Source of the DNA: Streptomyces sp. R21 | Lineage (GTDB): Bacteria > Actinomycetota > Actinomycetes > Streptomycetales > Streptomycetaceae | NCBI RefSeq assembly: GCF_041051975.1 | Contig: NZ_CP163435.1 | Coordinates: 1,612,001-1,676,000, forward strand | Direction: 5' to 3' | Length of the DNA: 64,000 nt | Made by a program: the position numbers and the translations under genes | Notes under the pieces: generated by a model | Told to the model about the DNA's origin: nothing | The model's input: only the letters and a program-made list of their open reading frames with translations | The model's database searches: none | Shown: positions 31,169-44,964 of the stretch, in pieces | How positions within the stretch are numbered: position 1 is the first letter of the stretch | Layout of the letters: each line of letters begins with the position of its first letter

Positions 31169-32214
31169 CGGGCCACCTTCCGGGCGAGCAGGGCCAGCAG
31201 CGGGGCGCCGAGGAAGGCGGTGACGATGCCGACCTCCAGTTCGGAGGGCCGCACCACGAGCCGTCCGAGAACGTCGGCGGAGAGCAGCAGCAGCGGTCCG
31301 GCGATCAGGCAGCCGGGCACCAGCAGCCGGTGGTCGCCGCCCAGCAGCGGCCGTACGAGGTGAGGTGCGGCCAGGCCGATGAAAGCGACCGGACCGGCCA
31401 CGGCGACCGCCGATCCGGCGAGCAGCACCACCGCGATGCCGCCGGCGAGGCGGATCCGGGCCACCGGCACTCCGAGCGCCTGCGCCGAATCGTCGCCCAG
31501 CGCAAGGGCGTTGAGGGCGGGGGCCACGCACAGGGCGACGAGCAGCCCGAGCACCAGCGTGGGCAGCACCGGCCACAGGACGTCGAAGGTCCGGCCGGAG
31601 AGCGACCCGGCGAGCCAGAACCGCGCCTCGTCCAGCGTCCGTTGACTCGCCAGCATCACAGCTGACGTCCAGGAGAGCAGGACGAGTTGGAGCACGGTGC
31701 CGCCGAGGGCGAGCCGTACGGGGTCGATGTCCCCCGAACGCCGGGCGAGCGCCTGGGCGAAGAGGGCGGCGGCAGCCGCTCCGGCGAACGCGAACCACAT
31801 GTACTCGACGGGGCTGGTGAGATGGAGCGCGAAGATGGCGACGACGACCGCGAACCCGGCACCCGCGTTGATACCGAGCGTGGTCGGGGAGGCGAGCGGG
31901 TTGCGCGTGATGCCCTGGGCGACGGCCCCCGCGACGCCGAGCGCGGCGCCGACCGCGAGACCGATGACGGTCCTCGGCAGCCGCAGCCCGGTCACCACGA
32001 GCGCGTCACGTCCCTGAGCATGGCCGAACAGCGCGTCGGCCACGGTGGACAGGGGGATGGAGCGGGCTCCGAGGGCGAGGCTCAGCGCGGTGCAGAGCAG
32101 CAGGGCACCGATGCCGATGAGGAACAGGGGAATGTGCCGGAAGGCACGGAAGGGCACACCCATGGGTGCGGCCCGTTCGGTCGCAGTCACAAAACGTGAG
32201 CTTAGGTTAGGCAT
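31165..32214 (-). CDS. FecCD-type siderophore permease (first subunit)
   Basis: A 349-residue permease (LRLPRTVIGLAVGAALGVAG, RNPLASPTTLGINAGAGFAV, GPVAFIGLAAPHLVRPLLGG). It heads the import operon. The ATG at 32214 lies inside the iron box; if that box overlaps the promoter, translation more likely begins at GTG 32190 or ATG 32163, before the first membrane segment. None of the three has a strong ribosome-binding site. Confidence 0.88.
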   Translation of the reverse strand: MPNLSSRFVTATERAAPMGVPFRAFRHIPLFLIGIGALLLCTALSLALGARSIPLSTVADALFGHAQGRDALVVTGLRLPRTVIGLAVGAALGVAGAVAQGITRNPLASPTTLGINAGAGFAVVVAIFALHLTSPVEYMWFAFAGAAAAALFAQALARRSGDIDPVRLALGGTVLQLVLLSWTSAVMLASQRTLDEARFWLAGSLSGRTFDVLWPVLPTLVLGLLVALCVAPALNALALGDDSAQALGVPVARIRLAGGIAVVLLAGSAVAVAGPVAFIGLAAPHLVRPLLGGDHRLLVPGCLIAGPLLLLSADVLGRLVVRPSELEVGIVTAFLGAPLLALLARKVAR

Positions 32215-32220
32215 GCTTTA
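32202..32220. promoter_or_regulatory. Iron box (DmdR/IdeR type) before the import operon
   Basis: TTAGGTTAGGCATGCTTTA matches about 14 of 19 positions of the DtxR-family consensus TTAGGTTAGGCTAACCTAA. It sits at the 5' end of the first permease gene. Iron-loaded DmdR1 would repress import here. Confidence 0.75.
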
Positions 32221-32312
32221 CTTTTCAACCAGCTGTGGAATCGCTGTGACGTGCACACCTTCCGGCCGCCGGCGCATCCGTACCCCCGAAGTCGTTCGCG
32301 TGATCCTTTGAG

Positions 32313-32331
32313 TAAGGTAAGCCTTGCCTAT
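32313..32331. promoter_or_regulatory. Iron box (DmdR/IdeR type) before the reductase gene
   Basis: TAAGGTAAGCCTTGCCTAT, about 13 of 19 matches to the DtxR-family consensus with clear dyad symmetry. It lies 37 bp before the FhuF-like gene, which is divergent from the import operon, so both sides should be iron-repressed. Confidence 0.7.
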
Positions 32332-32367
32332 GCATCACGCAATGACGTCTCGCGCTCAGGAGTGCCG

Positions 32368-33222
32368 ATGACCATGGCCCTGGAGATCCCGCCGGCCGCC
32401 GCCGCGACGGGCGTGTCCGGCCTCCTCTCCGACGCCTACCGGCGCCTGGGCGACCTCTGCGAGGCGCTGGCCTTGAGCGTCGCGGACGAGGACCCGAAAG
32501 GCCTTCAAGTCGGCTTCACTGGCCAGGATTTGATGGGCCATCAGGATGCGATCGACGCTTTCGTGACGGCTGAGGCCAAGCGGATTCACGACCGCTACGG
32601 GCACGTTTCGCGCCCGGACGTCGCCGCCTCCCGCGCCCTCCACGACTACGCGTGGTCGGTCGGCCTGCTGATGAGCGGAGTCTGGTACCTGGAGCGGCGG
32701 GTGCCGCGGATCCGGCCCGAGGACGTACGGCTGGACCTGGCTTCCGGCGTGTTCGAGATCACGCCGACCTCCGAACTCGCGTGTCTGCCGGGCGACCCGG
32801 CCGCCGACCGGCCCGGCGCCCGGGTCGTACCCCACGAGGAGTCGCTGCGCGCCGAGTTGAGGACAGCGGTCGCCGACCACATGCGACCGCTCCTGTCCGC
32901 CCTCGGCCCGTACGTAAGGCGCGGTCCGCGCGCCCTGTGGGGCATGGTCGCCGACGACCTCGTGTCCGGGATCTGGTACCTCGGCCGCACCCTCGGCGAG
33001 GAGGACGCCGCCGTACGGGCCGCCACCGCGCTCCTGCCCTCCGCCGAGGCGCCGTTCCCCGGCGGCGCCGACTTCCGCCACCTGACAGGCTCGGACGGCC
33101 GCCTGCACCCGACCCGCACCCGCATGGGGTGCTGCCTCTACTACACCGTCCGCCCGGCCGAGGCATGCAGCACCTGCCCCCGGACCTGCGACGCGGAACG
33201 TCTGCGCAGACTCGAGGGCTGA
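32368..33222 (+). CDS. FhuF-like 2Fe-2S ferric siderophore reductase
   Basis: A 284-residue protein of the FhuF/IucA-C-terminal type. The [2Fe-2S] ligands are near the C-terminus: GCCLYYTVRPAEACSTCPRTC contains the Cys-Cys-x10-Cys-x2-Cys pattern of FhuF. It reduces Fe(III) in imported siderophores to release Fe(II). ATG 32368 has AGGAG five bases upstream. It is divergent from the import operon and follows an iron box. The stop lies inside a heptamer repeat. Confidence 0.85.
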   Translation: MTMALEIPPAAAATGVSGLLSDAYRRLGDLCEALALSVADEDPKGLQVGFTGQDLMGHQDAIDAFVTAEAKRIHDRYGHVSRPDVAASRALHDYAWSVGLLMSGVWYLERRVPRIRPEDVRLDLASGVFEITPTSELACLPGDPAADRPGARVVPHEESLRAELRTAVADHMRPLLSALGPYVRRGPRALWGMVADDLVSGIWYLGRTLGEEDAAVRAATALLPSAEAPFPGGADFRHLTGSDGRLHPTRTRMGCCLYYTVRPAEACSTCPRTCDAERLRRLEG

Positions 33223-33248
33223 GGGCTGAGGGCTGAGGGCTGAGGGCT
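33214..33248. repeat. Five tandem GAGGGCT heptamers across the FhuF-like stop codon
   Basis: GAGGGCT is repeated five times without interruption from 33214 to 33248, and the TGA stop of the reductase gene lies at its start. A further single copy is at 33282. Slippage would alter only the 3' end. Confidence 0.85.
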
Positions 33249-33286
33249 ACGGGGTGACGTTTCCGGGGCTTCTCACCGACTGAGGG

Positions 33287-34801
33287 CTATGACGGGCTGT
33301 CCGTCTGACGTCGCCGCAGGGCGACGAAGCCGGCCGCGAGGGCCAGCACGCCGGTGCCCGCGATGGCGGTGATTCCACCGGCGCCGCTGAGCGCGAGGTC
33401 TCCGCCGCCCGCATCACCGCCTTGTGGCCGCACGCCCCCTGTGGCGGACGCAGAGGCCGACGGGGAACCGGTGGCCGACGCGGTCGCCGAAGCAGCGGCG
33501 GTCGCACTCGTTCCGGTCGGGCTCGGCGTGCTCTTCCGCGGGGTGGTGTCCCCCGCGTCGCGGCTGAACGTCAGTGTGCCGAAGCCGAGTTGGTCGAAGC
33601 CACCGCTGTTGGGACCGTAGTCACCGCCGCCGCCCTCGGGGGCCGCCTTGGCCGCGACCTGGGTGACGTACGGCGCGGACAGTCCACGGCGCTTGGTGTA
33701 GTGGTTGGCGATCATGGCCCAGATCGGCCGTGTCATCGCCGGGTCCACGGCGGCCGCGCCGCTCGCGGTCTCCGCTCCCGACCAGACGCCGGGGGCGCCC
33801 TTCCTGCGAGTGTTGGCGGTGTACGGCACCTGGCCGCCCATGCTCCACTTGGCCACGTACTGGGCCCCCTTGAGGAAGCGGTTGTCGTCGTATCCGTACA
33901 GGTCGATGCCCTGGTTCCAGGCCATCTCGCAGATGGTGCCCATCAGGCCGACGCCGAGCAGCGCGTGGCCCTGGTCGCGCCCCGCCTCGACCCACTCGGC
34001 GAGACCGTCGCCGTACACGACCGGGATCGCGTTCCTGATGGAGCCCATTCCCTCGCCGTGCTTGAAGTAGGCGACGGCGCGGGCGACTTGGGCGCGGTCG
34101 TCGCAGAGGATGCCGGTGGCGAGGACGCAGGCGATGGCGGTCAGGTCCCAGTTGGCCCAGTAGTTGGTGACGTAGGCGCCGTTGTGTTTCACGAGGAAGT
34201 CCTCGCTGAGCGGGGCGAAGACGTCGCGCATCATCTTCTGGAAGCGGGCCAGTTCGAAGTCGTCGCGGTCGCGGACGAGTTCGGCCGCGTTGGCGAACTG
34301 GTAGCCGTACAGACCGGCCGCGAGGAACCTGTCCGCGCTGCCGGCGAGTCCGGTCAGCTTGGCGGACCAGGCGTTGAGAATGGTGACGGCGGTAACGGCG
34401 CGCGCGGTGTCGCCGGTGATGTGCCAGCGCAGGGCGTTCTGGTAGGCCGCATGGATGTCGTTGTAGAGCGTGACGTAGTTCTGCGGGCCGCCCGAGCCCC
34501 GGTACACCGTCGCCTGCGGGTTCGGCGCCCAGCCGCTCTGCGCGTGCCGGTTGGCCACCAGCTTGTCGTAGCCCGCCTTCCAACGGCCGCTGCCCGCCTT
34601 CACCTTGGCCGCCATCCGGTCCAGGTCGGCCCGGGTGTGCAGCAGGCCCGGATGAGCGAAGGCCGCCCCGGCGGCGGCCGCGGTGGGGGCGGAAACGGTG
34701 ACGCCGAGCGCGACGGCCCCGGCTCCTGCCACCGCGCCGGCACCCGCCATACGAAGCGCTCCGCGCCGGCTGATCGAGCGTCCGCTGCTGTCCTCATTCA
34801 C
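33287..34801 (-). CDS. Tat-exported alginate-lyase-like protein with C-terminal wall/membrane anchor
   Basis: A 504-residue secreted protein. The signal is twin-arginine (ISRRGALRMAGAG) followed by an Ala-rich segment. The body (RADLDRMAAKVKAG, NYWANWDLTAIACVLATGI, EAGRDQGHALLGVGLMGTI) matches the alpha/alpha-barrel alginate lyase family (PF05426). That fold cleaves uronate polysaccharides by beta-elimination. A Ser/Thr/Ala-rich linker then leads to LALSG, a hydrophobic segment and RRRQ. LALSG resembles the LAxTG sortase motif but has Ser for Thr, so sortase attachment is uncertain. The substrate is unknown. Confidence 0.8.
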   Translation of the reverse strand: MNEDSSGRSISRRGALRMAGAGAVAGAGAVALGVTVSAPTAAAAGAAFAHPGLLHTRADLDRMAAKVKAGSGRWKAGYDKLVANRHAQSGWAPNPQATVYRGSGGPQNYVTLYNDIHAAYQNALRWHITGDTARAVTAVTILNAWSAKLTGLAGSADRFLAAGLYGYQFANAAELVRDRDDFELARFQKMMRDVFAPLSEDFLVKHNGAYVTNYWANWDLTAIACVLATGILCDDRAQVARAVAYFKHGEGMGSIRNAIPVVYGDGLAEWVEAGRDQGHALLGVGLMGTICEMAWNQGIDLYGYDDNRFLKGAQYVAKWSMGGQVPYTANTRRKGAPGVWSGAETASGAAAVDPAMTRPIWAMIANHYTKRRGLSAPYVTQVAAKAAPEGGGGDYGPNSGGFDQLGFGTLTFSRDAGDTTPRKSTPSPTGTSATAAASATASATGSPSASASATGGVRPQGGDAGGGDLALSGAGGITAIAGTGVLALAAGFVALRRRQTDSPS

Positions 34802-35001
34802 GCGCTGACTCCTGTGGGGTGGGGTCCGTACGGAGTGGAGACGCGGGAAACGCTCAGGGATAACAGAAAATTCGCGGGGCCTGCCTCACCGGCGGCGAAG
34901 CGGCGAGGAGTCCGTGGTGAACGGCATGCCGCCGGGCGTGACCGGGAGTATCGGCGCCACCCGGTCACGCCCGGCGGCAGCGAGGCGGACGTCCCCGGAA
35001 C

Positions 35002-35379
35002 TCAGCAGTTCGGCACCGGATCCGTCTCGCTGTAGATCGCGGTGTCCTTCATGAAGCCCAGCTGTCCGTTGTCGGCCTTCGTCATCAGCCAGCGGGTCGG
35101 GTGCGGTCCGCCGACCCAGGCCTGGCCGTCCTCCTTGCAGTAGAACCAGCTCGGGTTGGAGTACATACGGCCCACGATCACGTCGGGATCCGGGTACGAG
35201 TGGTTGTTGCCGATGATGCCGTAGACCGCTGCGCCCGAGACGTTGTTGCAGTACCAGTGGATGTTGTCATTGGTCCAGCAGCCCGATGCGGCGTGGGCGG
35301 ACGGCGCCGCGACCGCGCCGAATCCCACGGCCAGTGCCGCCGTCGCCAGCGCCGCGCCGATCTTCCTCTGCATACGCAT
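35002..35379 (-). CDS. Small secreted cysteine-containing protein
   Basis: About 125 residues. A Sec signal (MRMQRKIGAALATAALAVG) ends in APSAHA-A, giving a mature domain of roughly 95 residues. It has four cysteines (CWTNDNIHWYC, FYCKED, PNC end), probably two disulfides. Short beta-rich segments resemble the small SH3-like secreted proteins common in Streptomyces. ATG 35379 has GGGGGA before it; an upstream ATG is rejected because it would bury the signal. Function unknown. Confidence 0.75.
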   Translation of the reverse strand: MRMQRKIGAALATAALAVGFGAVAAPSAHAASGCWTNDNIHWYCNNVSGAAVYGIIGNNHSYPDPDVIVGRMYSNPSWFYCKEDGQAWVGGPHPTRWLMTKADNGQLGFMKDTAIYSETDPVPNC

Positions 35380-35590
35380 GTGTTCCCCCGGGTTGATCAA
35401 GGTGCATCGATGGACGAGGTATCTGACCATTCACTATGCCGAGCACGGACATCCCTGGTCGATCACTTCGATCCTGGTGGAACCGTGCTCGGGGCGATTC
35501 CGTGAGCGGGTGTCGATTTCCGCGATGGCCGTTCGTTTGAAGGGTGGGACGTCGGCAATGCGCCGGCGCGGGCGAAGGGACGTGAGGGTC

Positions 35591-36433
35591 ATGGCCGAGG
35601 TGCGGACGCTGCTCACCGGGCGTGGACTGGTGGAGTCGCCGCGCTGGCACGGCGACCGGCTGTATTTCTCCGACTGGACCGCCGGCGAGGTCGTCGCGGT
35701 CGATCTCGACGGTCGGAGCGAGGTGGTCGCGCGTGTGCAGTCGCTGCCGCTGTGCACCGCCTGGACCCCGGACGGGCGACTGCTGATCGTCTCGGCGCGG
35801 GACGGTCTGCTGGTACGCCGAGAGGCGGACGGGACGCTCGTCACGTACGCGGATCTCGGCAGGCCGGGCTGGAACGACATCGTGGTGGACGGTCGCGGCA
35901 ACGCCTACGTCAACCGCGGCGACTTCGATCCGATGGCCGGGGAGGCGTTCAGGCCCGGCTTCGTCCATCTGGTCACGCCGGACGGTTCGGTCCGCGAGGT
36001 GGCCGACGACATCGCGTTCCCCAACGGGATGGCGGTGACGCCGGACAACTCCACGCTGATCGTCGCGGACTCCTACCGGCACTGCCTGGTCGCGTTCGAC
36101 ATCGACGCGGACGGCGGTCTCTCCCACCGGCGCGTCTGGGCCGACCTCGGCGAGGGCACGCCGGACGGCATCTGCGTCGACGCGGAGAACGCCGTCTGGT
36201 ACGCCGACGTCCCCCACCGGCAGTGCGTACGTGTCGCCGAGGGCGGCAAGGTGCTGCACACCGTCGACCTGGACCGTGGCGGCTTCGCGTGCGCTCTCGG
36301 CGGCCCCGACGGCACCACCCTCTTCATCGTGACCGCCGAGTGGCGGGGCATGACCGAGACCGAGATGGTGACCCCGGGCACCGGCCAGGTGCTCGCCACC
36401 GAGGTCGAGATCCCGGGAGCGGGCTGGCCGTGA
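35591..36433 (+). CDS. SMP-30/gluconolactonase/LRE-family protein
   Basis: A 280-residue six-bladed beta-propeller. Typical motifs are ESPRWHGDRLYFSDW (metal-ligand Glu), NDIVVDGRGNAYV, FPNGMAVTPDNSTLIVADS and GTPDGICVDAENAVWYAD with the catalytic Asp. Family members are divalent-metal lactonases acting on sugar or xenobiotic lactones. ATG 35591 has GAGGG upstream. It is monocistronic and convergent with the FadH-like gene, so the substrate is not indicated by context. Confidence 0.88.
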   Translation: MAEVRTLLTGRGLVESPRWHGDRLYFSDWTAGEVVAVDLDGRSEVVARVQSLPLCTAWTPDGRLLIVSARDGLLVRREADGTLVTYADLGRPGWNDIVVDGRGNAYVNRGDFDPMAGEAFRPGFVHLVTPDGSVREVADDIAFPNGMAVTPDNSTLIVADSYRHCLVAFDIDADGGLSHRRVWADLGEGTPDGICVDAENAVWYADVPHRQCVRVAEGGKVLHTVDLDRGGFACALGGPDGTTLFIVTAEWRGMTETEMVTPGTGQVLATEVEIPGAGWP

Positions 36434-36490
36434 CGCCCACCGAGCGTGGGCGCTTGCGGCCGCCGCCCCAGGGGCGGCGGCCGTCACCGG

Positions 36491-38599
<2,109 letters not shown>

Positions 38600-38633
38600 T
38601 CACTGCCGCACGGAGACACTGCGGGCGCTCGGC

Positions 38634-39335
38634 CTACTGCGCGAGCTGGGGGTACAGCGCCGCCAGGTCCCCGGCCAGCCCCGCCTTGACCTGGCGCGAG
38701 ACGTCGTCGGCGAGCACCTCGTGCGCTCCCGTCTCGATGCCGTCGAGCGCGAGCGCGGCGACCTCACGGGGGTCGGCCTTGGGCCCCTCGGCACCCGCCG
38801 CCAGGTCCGTGTCGACGTACCCGACATGCAGGCCGGTGACCGAGATGCCGCGCGGCTGCAACTCCAGGCGCAGGGAGTTGCTCTGCGACCACAGTGCGGC
38901 CTTGGAGGCGCTGTAGGACCCGCCGAGGGCCAGCCAGGACAGCACGGAGTGGACGTTGAGAATGTGGCCGCCGCCGCCCCGCTCGATGATCGGCGCGAAG
39001 GCACGGGTGAGCAGCAGCGGCCCGTAGAAATTGGTCTCGAACTCACGGCGTACGTCGTCGACCGGGGAGTCGAGGAAGGACGCGCCGACCGCGGCACCGG
39101 CGTTGTTGATCAGCACGGTGACGTCCTCGGCCAGGGCGGCCGCCGCTGCCACGGAGGCGGGGTCGGTGACCTCCAGCGCGACCGGGACGGCGTCCGGATG
39201 CGTCACGGTGCGCGGGTCGCGGGCCGTGGCGTAGACCTTGCCGGCGCCGCGCACGTAGAGCTCCTCCACCAGAGCCTTGCCGATACCGCGACTGCCGCCG
39301 GTGACGAAGACGCTGGCGCCCTTGAGTGCCGTCAT
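38634..39335 (-). CDS. Short-chain dehydrogenase/reductase
   Basis: A 233-residue classical SDR. The NAD(P)-binding VTGGSRGIGKALVEEL is followed by NNAG (VLINNAGAAVG) and the catalytic Ser with YSASKAA (Tyr/Lys). It interconverts alcohols and ketones; the substrate is not evident. ATG 39335 has GGAGAG upstream. Two TetR-type palindromes precede it, suggesting inducible expression by an unlinked regulator. Confidence 0.88.
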   Translation of the reverse strand: MTALKGASVFVTGGSRGIGKALVEELYVRGAGKVYATARDPRTVTHPDAVPVALEVTDPASVAAAAALAEDVTVLINNAGAAVGASFLDSPVDDVRREFETNFYGPLLLTRAFAPIIERGGGGHILNVHSVLSWLALGGSYSASKAALWSQSNSLRLELQPRGISVTGLHVGYVDTDLAAGAEGPKADPREVAALALDGIETGAHEVLADDVSRQVKAGLAGDLAALYPQLAQ

Positions 39336-39354
39336 GACTCTCTCCAGAACAGTA

Positions 39355-39394
39355 GGAAACCGATTGGTTTCCACTACGGTAAACCGATCGGTTT
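39355..39394. promoter_or_regulatory. Paired TetR-type palindromes before the SDR gene
   Basis: GGAAACCGATTGGTTTCC (39355-39372) and AAACCGATCGGTTT (39381-39394) share the AAACCGAT/GGTTT core. The first lies 20 bp upstream of the SDR start. They are 26 bp apart by their left ends. No TetR gene is adjacent. Confidence 0.65.
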
Positions 39395-39724
39395 CGGCTG
39401 GCAAGCCCGCGCGGGCGGCGCCCGTCGCACGGGGAGCGGTCGGAGAAGGCATGTCAGTGCGCTGCGAGCACCGAACCGGTGCACGGGCAGGACACCTGTG
39501 AGCGTCTGCCGGTTCTAGCGTGGCGGCGCAGCTGCACCTCTTCCCGTACGCCGACGGCATACCCTCCACGGAAATCGAAGTCGCTAATCGAAGTCGTTCA
39601 CCCCCGGCGGCCATGGCCGCGATGAGCTGGGTCGCCCTCACCGCGAACGCGCTCGGCCCGGCGAGCGGACTGCTCACCCGCGCCGTGCTGCACCGCCCAC
39701 ACGGCGCAGTGGAAAGGAAGTCGT
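39395..39724. other. Non-coding gap between the SDR and DUF1275 genes
   Basis: No convincing gene is seen in this stretch. A plus-strand frame from GTG 39520 (74 codons) resembles nothing recognised and runs into the next gene, so it is not called. A short direct repeat AATCGAAGTCG/TAATCGAAGTCG lies near 39578-39597. The promoter and leader of the DUF1275 gene must be here. Confidence 0.5.
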
Positions 39725-40462
39725 TTGTACCGGCTGCTGAATGACGCGGTCCGCACCCTGGTACCGGCCGGCGAGGACCGGCACGGTCCGCTGCCTCCGC
39801 TGCTGCTGACCCTGACGGTGGTCACCGGCCTGGTCGACGCCGTGAGCTATCTCGCCCTGGGCCATGTCTTCGTCGCCAACATGACCGGAAACGTGGTCTT
39901 TCTGGGCTTCGCCCTCGCCGGCGCCGCCAACCTGTCCGCGCTCGCCTCCGTGGTCGCCATGGCCGCGTTCCTGATCGGCGCTCTCGCAGGGGGCAGATTC
40001 GGCACCCGGTTCGCGGCGCACCGCGGATACCTGTTGAGGACGGCCACGGCGGTACAGACGGTCCTGGCCGCCGTCACTGTGGTGGTCGCCGCGGTGACGG
40101 ACGGCCGGGTCACCACCGGCGTCCAGTACACCCTGATCGTGTTCCTGGGCCTCGGCATGGGCCTGCAGAACGCCGTCGCGCGGCGCCTGGGCGTCCCGGA
40201 CCTCACCACGACGGTCCTGACGCTGACCCTGACCGGGCTGGCCGCGGACTCCACCTCGGCCGGCGGCACGGCCCCGCGGCCCGGCCGCCGGATCCTGTCC
40301 GTGCTGGCCATGTTCCTCGGGGCCCTCGTCGGCGCCCAACTCGTCCTGCACGGCCATCTCGTCATCACCCTGGGCCTCGCTCTGCTGCTCCTCGCGGTCA
40401 TCTCCGTGACCACCCACCGCCTCTCGACCGCCGAGGCCCCCTGGGCCCGACCGCAGTCCTGA
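39725..40462 (+). CDS. DUF1275 (YoaK-type) membrane protein
   Basis: A 245-residue membrane protein with about six hydrophobic segments. The family signature is LALGHVFVANMTGNVVFLGFAL near residue 45, with LGLGMGLQNAVARRLGVPDL later. The function of the family is not established. The TTG at 39725 has GGAAAGGAAG upstream and gives the family's usual N-terminus. Confidence 0.82.
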   Translation: MYRLLNDAVRTLVPAGEDRHGPLPPLLLTLTVVTGLVDAVSYLALGHVFVANMTGNVVFLGFALAGAANLSALASVVAMAAFLIGALAGGRFGTRFAAHRGYLLRTATAVQTVLAAVTVVVAAVTDGRVTTGVQYTLIVFLGLGMGLQNAVARRLGVPDLTTTVLTLTLTGLAADSTSAGGTAPRPGRRILSVLAMFLGALVGAQLVLHGHLVITLGLALLLLAVISVTTHRLSTAEAPWARPQS

Positions 40463-40481
40463 AGCAGGAAACGAGCACGCG

Positions 40482-40520
40482 AAAAAGGGCCCTCACAGGC
40501 TCTCGCCTGCGAAGACCCTT
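40482..40520 (-). terminator. Strong intrinsic terminator after tRNA-Pro
   Basis: On the minus strand a 16-bp stem (AAGGGTCTTCGCAGGC with GCCTGTGAGGGCCCTT, three G-U pairs) closes a GAGA tetraloop and is followed by a T-run. It begins 8 bp after the tRNA 3' end. The same hairpin could also stop the convergent DUF1275 transcript. Confidence 0.85.
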
Positions 40521-40527
40521 CGCACCG

Positions 40528-40601
<74 letters not shown>

Positions 40602-40760
40602 GTGCGTTTCCCGCGGTGATCCGCGTGATCGCGCAGGACAACACTACCGCACGCCGGAGGCTGCCCTCATCGCCCTTTTCGCCCCCGTCCGCGTCACAGT
40701 CCCCGACTCCGACTCCGACGCGCCATGACGTCCTCCCGGACAACGCGCGACAATCACCGC

Positions 40761-41321
40761 ATGAGTGTGAGCAGCACGGGAGGTACCAGCGGCGAGGGCA
40801 CCGCAGCCGGACCCGGGCCGGACGCCGGGCGGGATCGCGACGCGGAGGGCCGGGCCCGCAGCTCCCGGCCTCGGGACGGACTGGGCAGGCCACTGCCGTA
40901 CGGCAGCGAGGGCGTCGACCGGCAGCCGGAGGGCGTCGTCCGGGCACCGGAGGCGACCGTCGAGGAGGCCCAGGCCCTGCTGGCGGCGGGCAAGCCCTTC
41001 CACGCCCACGAGGTGTTCGAGGACGCCTGGAAGTCGGGCCCCGAGGAGGAACGTGGCCTGTGGCGGGGCCTGGCTCAACTCGCGGTGGGCCTCACCCACG
41101 CGGCACGCGGCAATGTCACGGGCGGCGCCCGGCTGCTGCGGCGCGGGGCCGGTGCCGCCGAGGAGTGGTGCGCGACGGCGGGGCGGGACCGCCCGTACGG
41201 CATCGATGTGCCCCATCTGGGCGCGTGGGCGAGGGAGTTGGCGGACGTTCTGGAGCGCGACGGGTCGGCGGTCGACGCGCGCTCCTGGGCGCCCCGGCTG
41301 GCCGGCGGGGACTCGGCCTGA
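40761..41321 (+). CDS. DUF309 protein
   Basis: A 186-residue protein. The DUF309 helical domain (AQALLAAGKPFHAHEVFEDAWK, LAQLAVGLTHAARGN) occupies residues ~65-160, after a disordered Gly/Arg/Asp-rich N-terminus with the family-typical GRARSSRPRDGLGRPLPYG. The HxxHEVxExxW-like motif suggests metal binding, but the function is unknown. ATG 40761 is preferred to 40725 because the conserved part begins soon after it. Confidence 0.82.
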   Translation: MSVSSTGGTSGEGTAAGPGPDAGRDRDAEGRARSSRPRDGLGRPLPYGSEGVDRQPEGVVRAPEATVEEAQALLAAGKPFHAHEVFEDAWKSGPEEERGLWRGLAQLAVGLTHAARGNVTGGARLLRRGAGAAEEWCATAGRDRPYGIDVPHLGAWARELADVLERDGSAVDARSWAPRLAGGDSA

Positions 41322-41432
41322 GCGAGGGCGCGCGTAACGGAGACCGGAAAACCACGAGTGCGTCGGCCGCACCACCCCCCATCCCCCGGGTGCGGTGCGT
41401 CCGTTGTCAGTGGCGTGGGGCAGACTCGTGGC

Positions 41433-44418
<2,986 letters not shown>

Positions 44419-44463
44419 GAAACCCGCGCGCCGCACCGGGGGCGCGGCCCGCATACTCGGTCC

Positions 44464-44964
44464 ATGTCACCCGCGCCGACCCGTTTCCATGACCCGCGCA
44501 GTACGAAGCACCACTTCGTGGACTCGGTCCTGGTGCGCTGTCCGAGATGCGAGCGGATCGCTCATGTCGTGCCGCGAGCGGACGCCGAACCAGGCGTGCG
44601 GCCCGGGATGTTCGACCCCCGGGGCCTCGCCTGCCGCGCCTGCGGGCTGTCCAGGACGTGGGCCGACCGGTCGGTCACGTTCTCGGGGGGCTCCCTCGCG
44701 CCCGCTCGTGACCCGTACTTCCGTCTCCCGCTGTGGCTCCAGACAGAGACCCGGCACGGCTGGTTGTGGGCGTACAACCTCGAACACCTGGAGCTGCTCC
44801 GGCAGTTCGTCGCGGCCTCGCTGCGCGAGCGGGATCCCTGGTACGAGCACGGCCGCAAGATGACCTATGTCGCCCGCCTCCCCGCCTGGATCAAGAGTGC
44901 CAAGAACCGGGACGAAGTGCTGCGCGCCGTCGACCGGATCCGGGCGACCGTCACGGGCTGCTGA
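44464..44964 (+). CDS. Small zinc-ribbon-like hypothetical protein
   Basis: A 166-residue protein. Two CxxC pairs (CPRC at ~26 and CRAC at ~58) suggest one zinc ribbon in the N-terminal half. The C-terminal half (ETRHGWLWAYNLEHLELLRQFV, LPAWIKSAKNRDEVLRAVDRI) is helical and conserved-looking. I do not recognise a function. Its 3' end overlaps the convergent cobK by 14 bp. Confidence 0.75.
   Translation: MSPAPTRFHDPRSTKHHFVDSVLVRCPRCERIAHVVPRADAEPGVRPGMFDPRGLACRACGLSRTWADRSVTFSGGSLAPARDPYFRLPLWLQTETRHGWLWAYNLEHLELLRQFVAASLRERDPWYEHGRKMTYVARLPAWIKSAKNRDEVLRAVDRIRATVTGC

Noticed and set aside
39520..39744. Possible 74-codon gene before DUF1275
   Set aside because: No family resemblance or good ribosome-binding site, and it overlaps the next start in another frame.
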